Position numbers and translations under genes: made by a program. The notes beneath the pieces were generated by a model. The model was given only the letters and a program-made list of their open reading frames with translations, ran no database searches and was not told where the DNA came from. From the NCBI RefSeq assembly GCF_963966145.1, contig NC_091047.1, forward strand, positions 22,320,001 to 22,384,000: DNA of 64,000 nt, in the 5' to 3' direction. The stretch is from Tenebrio molitor. Taxonomy: Eukaryota; Arthropoda; Insecta; Coleoptera; Tenebrionidae. Positions within the stretch are counted from its first letter, which is position 1. Every line of letters starts with the position of its first letter. Below, piece by piece: positions 22,750 through 33,367 of this stretch.

Positions 22750-23745
22750 CTTTATAATTTTAAACCTAATGCAGGAAAAATGTGTGATATACAAATAATG
22801 CTAAAAACAAAGGCGTTTGAAGACATCTTACGTTTTTTATCCTTTAGTAATCTAACTGTTAACGAACATAATAAAAAAATAGTTGAAAGTCCTCCATGCT
22901 ATTGTGTCGCATCTTGCGTTTGCTCAAAAGTGGATTTTGAAGTTTGTAATTTTATCTCAAATATCAAGATTGCAGATTAATAAAGTATCTAGACATTATG
23001 AGTGATATTTCATTTCAGGAAGATGGTAGTCAGTTGTTCAGCATTCGGTTGTAAAGAGCGATCAAATTAATTTGTAATCGAGTCAATGTGTCTATTTTCA
23101 AAGTAAAAGATTGGCCCCAAAGAGAGGAATTTGTCCCAGGACAAGCTAACATAAAGAATTTACCATTAGTGAATCCTAAAAAGAGTAAAAATGTTTTACT
23201 ACCCCCATCGCAAATTAAGCTGGGATTAATAAAACATTTTGTCAAGGTTTTGGATACAGAGAGTGCTGCTTTTCAAAACTGAGTAATGCCAATTTCAATG
23301 AAAGCATATTTGTTGGACTACAAATTAGAAAAATTGTAAAGGATCCACAATTTGAAGAAAAGTTGAATCACATTGAGTTAAGTACTTGATGGTCTTTTAA
23401 AAACGTGACACACGACTTTTTACCCAACAAAAGAGCCGAAAATTATGAAGAAATAATAAACGAATTAATTACAAATTACTGTAAGATGGGGTGTGTGATG
23501 TCACTTAAAATTTACTTTCTCAATTCTTACTTAAATTTTTTCCCCCAAAATTTAGGTGCCCTAAGTGACGAGCAAGAAGAGAGATTTCACTAGAATATAC
23601 TAACAATGGAAAAACGGTACCAAGCGAAATGGGATCCAGCAATGATGAGGGACTATTGCTGGTTTCAGATAAGAGAAAATAAAACTCCTTACAAAAGAAA
23701 GTTAACCTTTGCAAAAAAGTAATCGACGGCAGATTTATGTTAAAA
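22750..23745 (+). pseudogene. Decayed transposon-derived protein with THAP-like start
   Basis: At 23024 a frame opens MVVSCSAFGCKERSN, the C-x4-C start of a THAP zinc finger, and breaks down. Further fragments in several frames follow: LLPPSQIKLGLIKHFVKVLD, FVGLQIRKIVKDPQFEEKL, FLPNKRAENYEEIINEL, MSLKIYFLNSYLNFFPQNL and MEKRYQAKWDPAMMRDYCW. I recognise these as segments of a protein repeated in many insect genomes and usually treated as transposon-derived, without a firm family name. Frameshifts and stops throughout make it a pseudogene. Confidence 0.55.
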
Positions 23746-23867
23746 TAGGACATCTTAGAATATTGTTTTTGTTTTCTGATTAAATTAATTTTCTTGGTTG
23801 TTTAATATATTTTTCCGTTGACCGCTTGTTAATTTCAATATTAATGAATTATTTTGTCTAAAATATA

Positions 23868-23908
23868 GTGTATTAATGGACCTCATTAATACACTATTTT
23901 TCATTAAT
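23868..23908. repeat. Short palindrome
   Basis: tagtgtattaatg and its inverse cattaatacacta are separated by about ten bases. Confidence 0.5.
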
Positions 23909-24340
23909 CAACGATTTTTGCGATTTTGACGTTTTGATGATATTTTGATGTATAAACAACCTCGAACATTCATTGTTTGCACTTACCAACACTCAGCCGG
24001 TAGTGCAGCAGGATTTTCTATATTTTATAGTTCCATAACTGCACAATTACGAATTCACTTTTTCAAAAGCCGACCTTTTTGGTTATAATTCGCATGGCAT
24101 ATTTTTCAAAGGTAACTAGGTTTTCTTAGCAACCGTGATTTTTACGTGAAATTGAATGTGAATGGAGTTGACGTCTTCTGACACTCTTTGTGGAAAAGTG
24201 AATAGAAAGTGTTGAAAAATTTAAAAATGGCCTACCCTGAGGACAAAAAAAGGATGAAGGTATTTTATAAGGTCTCATCTTTATCGAAAAAGATGAAATT
24301 GGTTTTCATTTAGCTTTAATTTGAAATTTTGTCATATATA

Positions 24341-24514
24341 ATACAACAAGTGGTCTAATTTTTTCCGACAAAATTTGTCATTTAAGACATGAGTAGCTTT
24401 TGCAACGAAAATTACACGAGTCGACGAAGGAGACGAGTGTAATTTTCCAAAAGCAAAAGCTACGAATGTCTTAAATTACAAATTTTGCAGAAAAAATTAG
24501 ACCACGAATTGTAT
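24341..24514. repeat. Foldback palindrome P8
   Basis: Arms of about 75 bases (left atacaacaagtggtctaatt, right ending ttagaccacgaattgtat) flank the centre acacgagtcgacgaaggaga. Confidence 0.7.
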
Positions 24515-24589
24515 TCGACTTGACAATCCACCGAGAAAATTTTTATTGAGTTGACCTAATAAATTTGACGTTTCATTTTGACATAAATT

Positions 24590-24670
24590 TTTTCGCTGAA
24601 AAACCACTAGTTGTTTTTTCACTCAGCTGGTTGTTTTTTCACTCTACTCGGTGTTTTTTCACTATAAATC
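24590..24670. repeat. Tandem gttttttcact motif
   Basis: gttttttcact occurs three times within about 60 bases (around 24613, 24632 and 24652). The same string occurs at the foldback element end at 11571. Confidence 0.45.
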
Positions 24671-24802
24671 AATTTGATTGGTCCAAATTTGAAAAATGCT
24701 GCAATTCGATTGGTTAAAAATTTTCAAGTTGGATTGTCACCATGGTACCTACCATGATTGTCACAAAAAAAAAGTTTGCGGTCAACGAAAAAATTTTGTA
24801 AT

Positions 24803-25060
24803 CAACTCGTTTGTTAATCGGCGATTAATAATCTCAACTAATCTGAGTTATTAAACAGTTTCGATTATTAATCGCCTTCATTAACAAACTAGTTTATTAA
24901 ATAACTATTTTCTACTATTGTGCAAAAGGTGAGTGTTCATTGCACTGTTTTAAGTGGAAAAAGTGCCTCTTAATTGCACTAGTCCAATAAAATATTTTTT
25001 GCACGCATCTGTCAACATTCTCTCTACGATCGTGCAAAAAGTTAGTGTTTATTGCATTTT
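24803..25060. repeat. Palindrome P9 plus gtgcaaaa repeat
   Basis: 24803-24832 (aactcgtttgttaatcggcg) is inverted at 24863-24894. Next to it, a 26-base motif (gtgcaaaaggtgagtgttca) at about 24911 recurs in direct orientation at about 25031. Confidence 0.5.
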
Positions 25061-25147
25061 CACACACGACGCACAGGACTGAACTGTTGTTTATCGATTT
25101 AAATACAACGTTTTTTTGTTCGATCGTTGAAAAAATGTTGTAGGTAT

Positions 25148-26705
25148 TGTTACAGCTTCCCCATTGTAGCTTGAGCTGTGAGAGTCGGATGCGCAGTGGT
25201 CTAACACTAATTTTGTCGCATCTCTTTGCTGCTTCCAGGGCCTCTTTATCGGACCTCTTTATTCAACTTTGCGCATCCCTCACAGCTCAAGCTACAATGG
25301 GAAAGCTGTACGTTATAAATTACCCTCCCGAAACTGGGCAACCCTGTTACCGGTTACAAATCCGGAATGTTCAGGGGTATAACGAACAGGTCGTGGGCTT
25401 CGACTCGGCTTACAATGCGAACCACAAGCATCGTCGACTGAGGCTGAAAAAAAGGTGAGAACTGCCCGGAATACGGGAAATGATACACAACGAATTCGTG
25501 GCGAAATTAAATTGTTGTTACAAGTCACGATAAAATGAAATGAAACCTAGAAATGTACAATTTTTATCTAGCACAACACAACTTAACGAAATGATACAAT
25601 CTGCAAAAAAAGAAAACAAAAAAACTCCACGATCTGTCAACAAGTAACCTGACACAATGCTGGCTAATTTTCTACCACTTTATCCTGGACAAAATATAAA
25701 ACTAATTATACCACGAGCTTCCCTGTTTGACGTGAACCCAACGAGCCAATCTACCGACACCGTTGACAGCAAGTCGCGAAATTATAAGGAGGTGGAAGGC
25801 CGACCCTTTTTCGGGAGCTAGAACGATTACACCGCCCTCCGGTGAGGGTAGGATGTCGAGCCTCCTTCCCTTCAGCAAGTTCCGGATTTACTGCCGGTTG
25901 ACAACTGGGGTCGTTGAACGTTATCAGCCCAATGAAGAAACGTCGCAAGAAATTTTGGTGCTCGCCGATAGCTCGATGCTGACGAGGTCACTCCCAGCTG
26001 ATACGGTGAAGCCGTGTATAAATATAAAAAGTGTCCGCCCTTGACAAAAAATTAAAATTTGATTCAAAAATGGATTATATACAACTGCCAATGAGACAGT
26101 GACGAAATGAGTAGGTAATAAAATGTGTTCAATGGGTCGGTCATTGAATATAAATGAAATTAAATGCAATAAAAAATGAGAGGTGATAGAAAACGTGGAA
26201 AGTTAATCTATCCGTAAAATATGAATAAAATGTGGAAGCCACGACCTAGAGAATTGAAGGGTCACCACTGCTCCGTCCGGACTTAGCTGGTGGGTAGATC
26301 CGGGACCTTCCGGTGAGTCCGGGAACGACCTGGACTGGCAGGACCGGACGAGATCTTGATCCGCAAGGCGTTCGGTCCGGAGACTTTCCGTAGTGAACTC
26401 CTTGATCCGCTTGGCGATTTGGGGCGGTGGTACTTGGACGAATTCTCTCCAACGACCCTCGTGAACTTCACTACGACGTCTCGTCAGCCCTGCAAATTCA
26501 GTGAATCACTGTCCCCTTGACTATCCCCAGGCACTAACAACACCGCGAACAGCTGTGAACTTCCCCTTTTTGTCCCTGTCCCTTCGCCCCCTCTCTGCGC
26601 AGATTTTTCGGCGGAAGCCCGTGTACGTTTTTGTCGCGATGGGTTCTAGAACATTCTAGAGAAATCTCGAACATTTACAAGCGTGCGGCGATTTAAATCA
26701 TAACA
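25148..26705. mobile_element. Probable solo LTR of an LTR retrotransposon
   Basis: The block starts TGTTA and ends TAACA, flanked by GTAT at 25144-25147 and 26706-26709. A 4-base duplication plus TG...CA ends is what a solo LTR leaves. The block is clearly more GC-rich than its surroundings and encodes no convincing protein. A MITE-like palindrome (25153-25308) sits at its very start. No internal retroelement region is present, and orientation is unknown. Confidence 0.6.
25153..25308. mobile_element. TA-flanked palindromic MITE within the LTR
   Basis: Ends cagcttccccattgtagctt and inverted cagctttcccattgtagctt match for about 38 bases, with TA at 25151-25152 and 25309-25310. Removing it would still leave TGTTA at the LTR start, consistent with insertion into the LTR. 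Confidence 0.6.
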
Positions 26706-26708
26706 GTA

Positions 26709-26823
26709 TGCAACACCCGCAAAAAGTGTTATTGCACTTGACGTGTTGTCTCACTCGCCTGCGGCTCGAGGGACAATTTTCCCGTCGCGTGCAATAATCA
26801 TTCACTTTTTGCACTTGTTGCAT
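26709..26823. repeat. Foldback palindrome P11
   Basis: Arms tgcaacacccgcaaaaagtg and inverted tgcaacaagtgcaaaaagtg surround the centre ctcactcgcctgcggctcga. It abuts the probable solo LTR. Confidence 0.65.
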
Positions 26824-26824
26824 A

Positions 26825-27870
26825 AATAACAATTTTTTTATAAATGAAAAATTGTACGATTACCTAAATAGACAAAAATGATTAGCCTGTAACTACAAAT
26901 TTTAACGTGATGAAGAATTTTCGTTATTAAATTCGTAATTTGAAGGGATGATACACCCTAATGCACCTATTATCATATCAGTCACAAATATTTTTTTTCA
27001 ATTTGTTGGCTAGTGTAATTTATCAATATTATTAGTATTGTATGATAAAAAAGTCTTTTGATCGCGATAGCCATGAAATGTAAAAACCATCTATAGAATT
27101 ATTTACTTCTACTGCCCGTAGTTTTTATGTGTACTTCAAAGTATCGGTAATCTCTCACGGAACTCATTTAAACATAAACGGTATAGAGTTTGTATAGTCA
27201 AATCTAGGGTGCTATCAAAATCACTAAATTGGGAGCAACCATTCATCGTTTAGGTAGTAGGAAGTTCTATCAAAAATAGAAGAAAAAAGTGGGGGTTGTC
27301 ATTTAAAAAAATTGGTGATGACGTCATTGCACAAAAACTGATGACGTCACTTAAACAAATTATGCGTCACAGGATGGTATTTTTCGAAATAAAATCGATC
27401 TGTTCGAGCGATTTTCTTAAAAACATCACATAACGTTATTATGAATTTTGTTCGAAACTTTATGTTCATACTGTATATAACTTTAGTGTCTTAATTATTT
27501 TGGGACACCTCTATATATATACTCAATTTCATATAAATGTGCATCTAAGCAAGCCATGAAAATCTGATTTTCAGTTGGTAGTAAAGCTAAAGCTAGTGAC
27601 TTTAACTTTCAAAGTTGCTTGCTCAGCGCGAACCCGATTTGATTAATTTTTTAGTTTTTGTCCATTTTAACATTGCTGATTTCAAAAGCAATGTTACGTC
27701 TTTTTACTGATTGAATTAAAGTAATTCTTATTTGTTTTTGTCTTTGTATTTTTACCAAGTAAAGATTTATTGGACATGACCTTCATAAATGTGACTTTTG
27801 TAATGTAACTAAATTAAAGGTGCTTTTACAAATGCACAGCTCACTTGATGAACATTTATACTCAATTTCA
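26825..27870. other. No gene; old transposon debris likely
   Basis: No coding exon. The part at about 27220-27500 (including ggtgatgacgtcattgc and an end-like gggacacct) looks like a decayed mariner-type element, but I could not delimit it. Confidence 0.3.
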
Positions 27871-27886
27871 TTATATATTAAATCAA

Positions 27887-30800
27887 ACGTGGGTGGAAGA
27901 AAAAGGCTGGGAAAGATTGAAAAAGAGAATGCCGAGAGAGTTTGAGTGGAAGTGTCAATATGCAGAGAGGGAAAGCAAGAAAGGGAGAGCGAAAGGTGGG
28001 ATAATAATGGGTGTGAAAAAGGGACTGGAAGAAGAAAACGGATCTGGAGTAAAAGAAGAAAGAGGGTTTATGGAAAGAACGGTAAAAAGAAAACAGAGAA
28101 AATGGAGAATTGTAACAATATACAGCAGAAGTATGAAAGAAACGAAGAGAATAATAGAAGAGCGAGTAAAAGAGCAGGAAGAAGGAACTCTGGTGATTGG
28201 GGGGGATTTTAATGCAAGAATTGGGGGAAAAGGAAGGCGGATGGAAGAACAACAAGCAACAATAGAAAGAAGACCAACAAAAGATGGAATAGAAAACGCA
28301 GAAGGGAGAGAACTGGTTAGCTTAGTAGAAGAAAGAGGATGGGACGTACTTAATGGAAACTGCATAGGAGACGAGAAAGGGGAGTACACGTATATTGGAT
28401 TGAGAGGGGAGACAGTTATTGATTATGTTATGGTGAATGAAGAAGCATGGGATAAAATAGAAGAATTTAAGGTGGGAGAAAGAGTGGAGTCGGATCATAT
28501 GCCATTGGAAGTGAGGACAAGAGGAAGAGAGAAAGAGAGAAGTATGAAGGATGTTAAAAGAAAAATTGTGAAGAATATTTGGACGGAAGAAGGAAAAGAA
28601 AAGTATAGAGCAAGACTTAGGGAGGCAAAATACGAAGAAGGAGAAATAAACGAAAAAGTGAGGGAGCTGAGCGAGAACGTAAAAAATGCAACAGAAAAAA
28701 AAGAGATAGAGATAAGAGAGAAGATGGGGCTGTGGAAAAACGAGTGGTGGGATAAAGAATGCAGGGAAGGGAAGCAAGCAGCAAGAAAGAAACTAAGAAA
28801 TTGGAAAAAAGAAAAAGCAACGAAGGAAGAGTACAAGAGAGCACGCAAGAGGTACAAATTAGTATGCAAAGAGAAGAAGGAAAAGAAACGGATCGAAGAA
28901 GAAATGAAGATGAAAGGTATAAAGACGGAAGAAGAGGTGTGGAGATACATAAATAGGGAAAGAAAGAAAAAAGGAGAAATAGTGAGTGATAGAATTACTA
29001 TGGAGGAATGGAGAAAGTACTTCAGTGAGTTGTTGGGGGGTGAGGAAAACAGACAAGAAAAGGAAAAGAGACAACACAGAGTGGGAGAAATAGAAGAGAT
29101 AACAAGAGAAGAATTAGAGCAACAACTAAGAAAACTGAAAAGGAAAAAGGCACCGGGGAGGGACGGTATACAGAACGAATCGTGGATATATGGAACTGAA
29201 AGGGAAGTTGATAGGTTGTTAGAGATAATGAATGGAGTGTGGAAGGAAGAGGGCTTCCCCCAGGAGTGGAAGGAGGGGATAATATGCCCCATATATAAGA
29301 AAGGAGAAAAGGATACAGCCAGCAATTACAGGGGGATCACGCTCCTTAATACGCTCCTTATACGCGATGATTGTGGAAGAAAGACTGATGAAGGAAATGA
29401 ATGAGCGGGGTGCGTTACCAGACGGGCAGGCGGGATTTAGGAAAGGTAGAGGGACTATGGACAACGTATATATCTTGAATCATATAATAGGAAATGAGAT
29501 AAAAAAGAGGGGTAGCAAGATATATGCATTTTTTGTAGACCTGAAGGCGGCTTTTGATAATGTGGAAAGAGACTTACTGTGGGAATACTTGAGAAAGAAA
29601 GGGATAAATGAGCATCTGGTAACAAAAATAGAAGAGATATATGAAGAGACGATAAGTATAGTGAGAGTGGATGGAAGAGTGAGTGAATGTTTCAAGACGT
29701 ATAAGGGAGTAAGACAAGGTTGTCCACTAAGCCCCAGCCTGTTTGCAGCGTTTATAGGAGATATAGAGGAGATGTTCAGGAAGGGGCAGGCAGGGGGGGT
29801 CGTGGTGGGCAAAGAAAAAGTGTGGTCTTTGGCATACGCGGATGATTTGGTGGTGCTAGCGAGAGAGGAGAAAGGTATGAAAGAAATGTTGGGAAACATG
29901 GAGAAATATATGAGGAGGAAAAAGTTGACGGTGAATGTAGAGAAATCCAAGATGATGGTGTTTAGAAAGGGGGGTGGTAGGAGAAAAATAAATGAGTGGA
30001 GATGGGAAAAGGATAAAATTGAAGAAGTGAAAGAATTTAAGTATTTAGGTTATGTGATGAATGAAAGAAACACAGCAGCAGCACATGTGAGAGAGTTAGT
30101 GAAAAAAGCGAATAAGATAATAGGAGCGGTATGGGGGATAGGAGAGAGAAAATTTGGACATGACTTTAGAAGGAGAATAATGATGTTTGATAGTCTGGTG
30201 AAAAGCGTGATGATGTATGGAGCGGAAATATGGGGATGGAGAGAGCAAGAAGGGTTGGAAGGGGTGCAAGGAAAATATTTGAAATGGGTGCTAGGAGTAG
30301 ATAGAGAGACACCGGGCTATATAGTGATGGAGGAAACAAAAAGGGATGGAATAAGAATAGAAGCAGGAAAGAGAGCAATAAGATTTGAGGAGAGGTTGAT
30401 AGAGAGAGGAGAGTGTAGAATTTTGCAAGAGTGTCTGAAAGAAAAAAGGAAAGAAATAGGAAAAGGGGTATGGAAAGAGAGGGAGGCATATTTCGAAAGA
30501 AATGGGTATGCAGGAGCGGAGATAGAAAGAATGCGAGAGGGAGGCAGAGCAATGACAGATGAATTGGTGCAGAGAGACAGAGATGTGCAAGTGCAGGAAA
30601 GAAGAACGAGAATTAGGGTATCTAGGTACAATGGGAAGTATGAAAAAATAATAACGGAAGAACTACCAAAGTACCTAGGAAGAGAGAGTAGAAAGGAGAG
30701 AGTGATAATAGCAAGATTTAGGTGTGGAAATGAGGAGAGAGAGAATAAATATTGGAATGAGGATAGGATTAGAGTGTGCAGGATGTGTGGAGAAAAAAAG

Positions 30801-31116
30801 GAGACGATAGAACATATGTTGAATGAATGCGTAGAATTGAGAGAGAGAGAGGAAAGTAGAGAAGAAATGTTGAATGAGGACGGAAGAGGGATCGAATGGA
30901 TGAAGAAGGTTGAGTGGAGAAGAGGGACAATATGTGGGGAGGGATAATTGTATTTGGAAAGCTGCTAATTTGTTATTGTTTTGAATTATTGTCTTATTTA
31001 GTTAGTTAGTTTTAGTTATTATATTATATTTTATTGTATTTTATTGAGTTAGTGGGAAATGTCGAAAATCGGATAATTTATAAACCTGTATAGGTATTAA
31101 ATATACATACAACAAC
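27887..31116 (+). mobile_element. 5'-truncated non-LTR retrotransposon (LINE)
   Basis: Flanked by a 16-base target duplication with one mismatch (27871-27886, ttatatattaaatcaa; 31117-31132, ttatatatgaaatcaa). The first frame (to 29404) enters in the middle of an APE-type endonuclease (TWVEEKGWERL, GGDFNARIGG, VIDYVMVN, ESDHMPLEV) and runs into the RT N-terminus (KKAPGRDGIQNESW, ICPIYKKGEK, ASNYRGITLLNT). After a small deletion near 29355 a second frame (to 30947) carries the RT core: FVDLKAAFDNV, RQGCPLSPSLFAAF, and the catalytic AYADDLVVLA. A C-terminal CRMCGEKKETIEHMLNEC zinc-knuckle-like motif follows. The N-terminal endonuclease part and any ORF1 are missing. The 3' tail is acatacaacaac rather than poly(A). 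The clade is not assigned. The coding strand is strikingly purine-rich. Confidence 0.85.
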
Positions 31117-31319
31117 TTATATATGAAATCAATTATACCGTAATATTTTCCGAATGTGCAGTAAGTCTTTAATAACAAACAAGTTATGGGGCTTTTTCGC
31201 TACTTTGGAACACCTGTAGGTAATGCGCTCGAAATATCCAGTATGCTGCTAATCTGAGTTGAAGTGTATTCTCTGGTTGAAGCATGGTTGAAATAACTGA
31301 GAAAAAATGTCAATCACTT

Positions 31320-31712
31320 AAAGCCCGTGCTTAAAGCTTTCTAATTTGTCAAGTGTTCTGTGGATTTGTCCTTCAGTAGCAGTGTGAGTAGCAGCTACAA
31401 CTAAAGTTGCACCGTCTATTTGTGCAACTCCTGAAATCATATTTTTAATGAAGTCTGCATGACCTGGACAATCTGGATGAGCGTAATAAATTGATGCTTT
31501 TTGGTGCTGTATCCTATTCCTATGTGAGAGGTGATGTGAGCCGCATTAATCATGATTCCTCGAGCTTTATTCTCAGGATCTCTATCGATTTCATCATATT
31601 ATGAAACATAACTAGCTAATCCATCTTTTTGAAGGACTTTGGTAATGGGAGCTATTTTCTGTGATATACGGGTCCTATTGTGCCTACATTTACGATACGT
31701 GTTTCGTGTTTC
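31320..31712 (-). pseudogene. Processed pseudogene of mitochondrial EF-Tu
   Basis: Conceptual translation on the minus strand, across stops and frameshifts, gives segments matching the EF-Tu GTPase domain: IVNVGTIG, APITKVLQKDGLASYVS, YDEIDRDPENKARGIMINAA, YYAHPDCPGHADFIKNMISG and DGATLVVAAT. The G1 (GHVDHGKT) and G3 regions are recognisable but damaged. No introns separate these blocks, which suggests retroposition, although the piece covers only the N-terminal domain. Confidence 0.8.
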
Positions 31713-31997
31713 TTTTCAGTTCAGTTGAAAATGTCCTCAAATTTAGCGCCGAATCCGGATATAACAATTTTAGGTTAGGAGTGTTACGATGACATAACTG
31801 ACATAAATAAATATAACGCCTTAAACCTGGATCATTACTTGAACTTATTCATCAAGCAGAGATCAACTGAATTGCTCAATTGCTCTAAATATTTTTAATT
31901 TGAATATTTTTGACTAAAATTTTGTCAGATTGCAGGAAGTGTTTCAGCGCCCTCTAACTGTCATCAGTGTCATCACACTTGTCACATTTATTTTCTC

Positions 31998-32029
31998 CTA
32001 GCCTTTATGTCAACAGACATAGAGGCTAG
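31998..32029. promoter_or_regulatory. Hairpin or palindrome upstream of ATP synthase gamma
   Basis: ctagcctttatgtc is followed within about five bases by its near-perfect inverse gacatagaggctag, just upstream of the putative transcription start. It could be a protein-binding palindrome; no known factor is assigned. Confidence 0.3.
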
Positions 32030-32309
32030 AACCGTAAATTTACCAGAGCAGTTCTCTACTTTGCCGCTCATCGCTCTTTCCGAGGCCAGCTGAAGTGGCA
32101 AGGTTAGTGGTGATCCAAGAAAATTTAATCTTTTTTCGAAAAATATAACATTTTAAACTAACACCAAGTGTCGTAAATAATTTAAATGTGCTGTTTGCAT
32201 TAGTGAAACAATCCGTGTACCGTTTTTCAGAGTTAATTTTGTAGCCGGATTACATGACAACGCTTACATAATCTTTGGGTCAACTGTAACAATTTTGCAG
32301 ATCACAGTC

Positions 32310-33367
32310 ATGCTGGGTCGTTTTGGGAGTTTGGCGCCTCTGGTGACCCAAAATGTGCAACTACAACAGCAACAGAGGGGCATGGCCACCTTGAAGTCGA
32401 TTCAAATTCGTTTGAAGTCGGTCAAAAACATCCAGAAAATCACCCAATCGATGAAGATGGTGTCAGCCGCCAAATACTCTCGTGCTGAGCGTGAACTCAA
32501 GCAAATCAGACCCATCGGAAACGGCGCCTCACAATTCTACGAAAAGGCGGAGATTGCGGCCCCACAGGACCAACCCCAAAAACTTTTCATTGCCATTACT
32601 TCAGACAGAGGTAAATAATGCTCAATCAAAACAGAAGGGCAACAAATCAAATCGTTCCAGGTCTATGCGGTGCTGTCCACACCAGCGTTGTTCGCTTGAT
32701 ACGCAACGAGTTGAAGAACGACGAACAAAACCTGAAAGTGGTGTGCGTCGGCGACAAATCGCGGTTGATTTTACAACGTATGTATGGGAAAAATATCATT
32801 CTGTCTTGTAACGAGATCGGACGTCTGCCACCGACGTTCAGCGACGCTTCGAAACTCGCCGACTCCATTCTAAAATCTGAACACACCTTTGGTTCTGGAC
32901 AAATCGTGTACAACCGATTCAAGTCTGTCGTGTCTTACAACACACAAACTTTGCCAGTGTTCAGTCTGTCCGCCATCAAGGTAAGACTATTATTTTTAAA
33001 GAAGCCGCCGAAATCACGCAAAGTGATTGGTGACATTTTAAAATGAGGACGCTGATTGGTCGAGTCGAGCGAGACATTTAAAAACGACAAAATGGTGTTT
33101 CAGACGTCCGCTAAGCTGCCAGTTTACGACTCTTTGGACGACGAGGTGATCCAGTCCTACTTGGAGTTTTCTTTGGCGTCTTTGCTTTTCTACGCTATGA
33201 AGGAAGGAGCCTGCAGCGAACAGTCTTCTCGCATGACCGCCATGGACAACGCCAGCAAAAATGCAGGAGAAATGATTGAAAAGCTCACTTTGACATTCAA
33301 CCGTACCAGACAGGCAGTCATCACCAGAGAATTGATTGAAATTATTTCTGGTGCGTCAGCTCTGTAA
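32310..33367 (+). CDS. ATPsyngamma: ATP synthase subunit gamma, mitochondrial
   Basis: Exons 32310-32610, 32661-32980 and 33104-33367 (phases 1 and 0) give 294 residues, the usual length. The N-terminus is a Gln/Arg-rich mitochondrial targeting peptide (MLGRFGSLAPLVTQ... to about RGMATLKS). It is followed by the conserved N-terminal helix (IRLKSVKNIQKITQSMKMVSAAK) and ends with the C-terminal helix MDNASKNAGEMIEKLTLTFNRTRQAVITRELIEIISGA that forms the rotor coiled coil. This subunit is the central stalk of F1 and transmits rotation from Fo to the catalytic beta subunits at the inner mitochondrial membrane. The ATG at 32310 is preferred over 32295, which would lie before the acceptor aattttgcag ending at 32300. 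A leader exon probably ends at the donor near 32102 (ggcaag then gttagt). AATAAA lies at 33629-33634. Confidence 0.95.

Noticed and set aside
28322..30631. Long minus-strand ORFs opposite the LINE
   Set aside because: They are Ser/Phe/Leu-rich shadows caused by the purine-rich sense strand, with no domain and no start context.
32295..32309. Upstream ATG for ATP synthase gamma
   Set aside because: It lies before the acceptor aattttgcag ending at 32300; MLGRF at 32310 is the natural targeting-peptide start.
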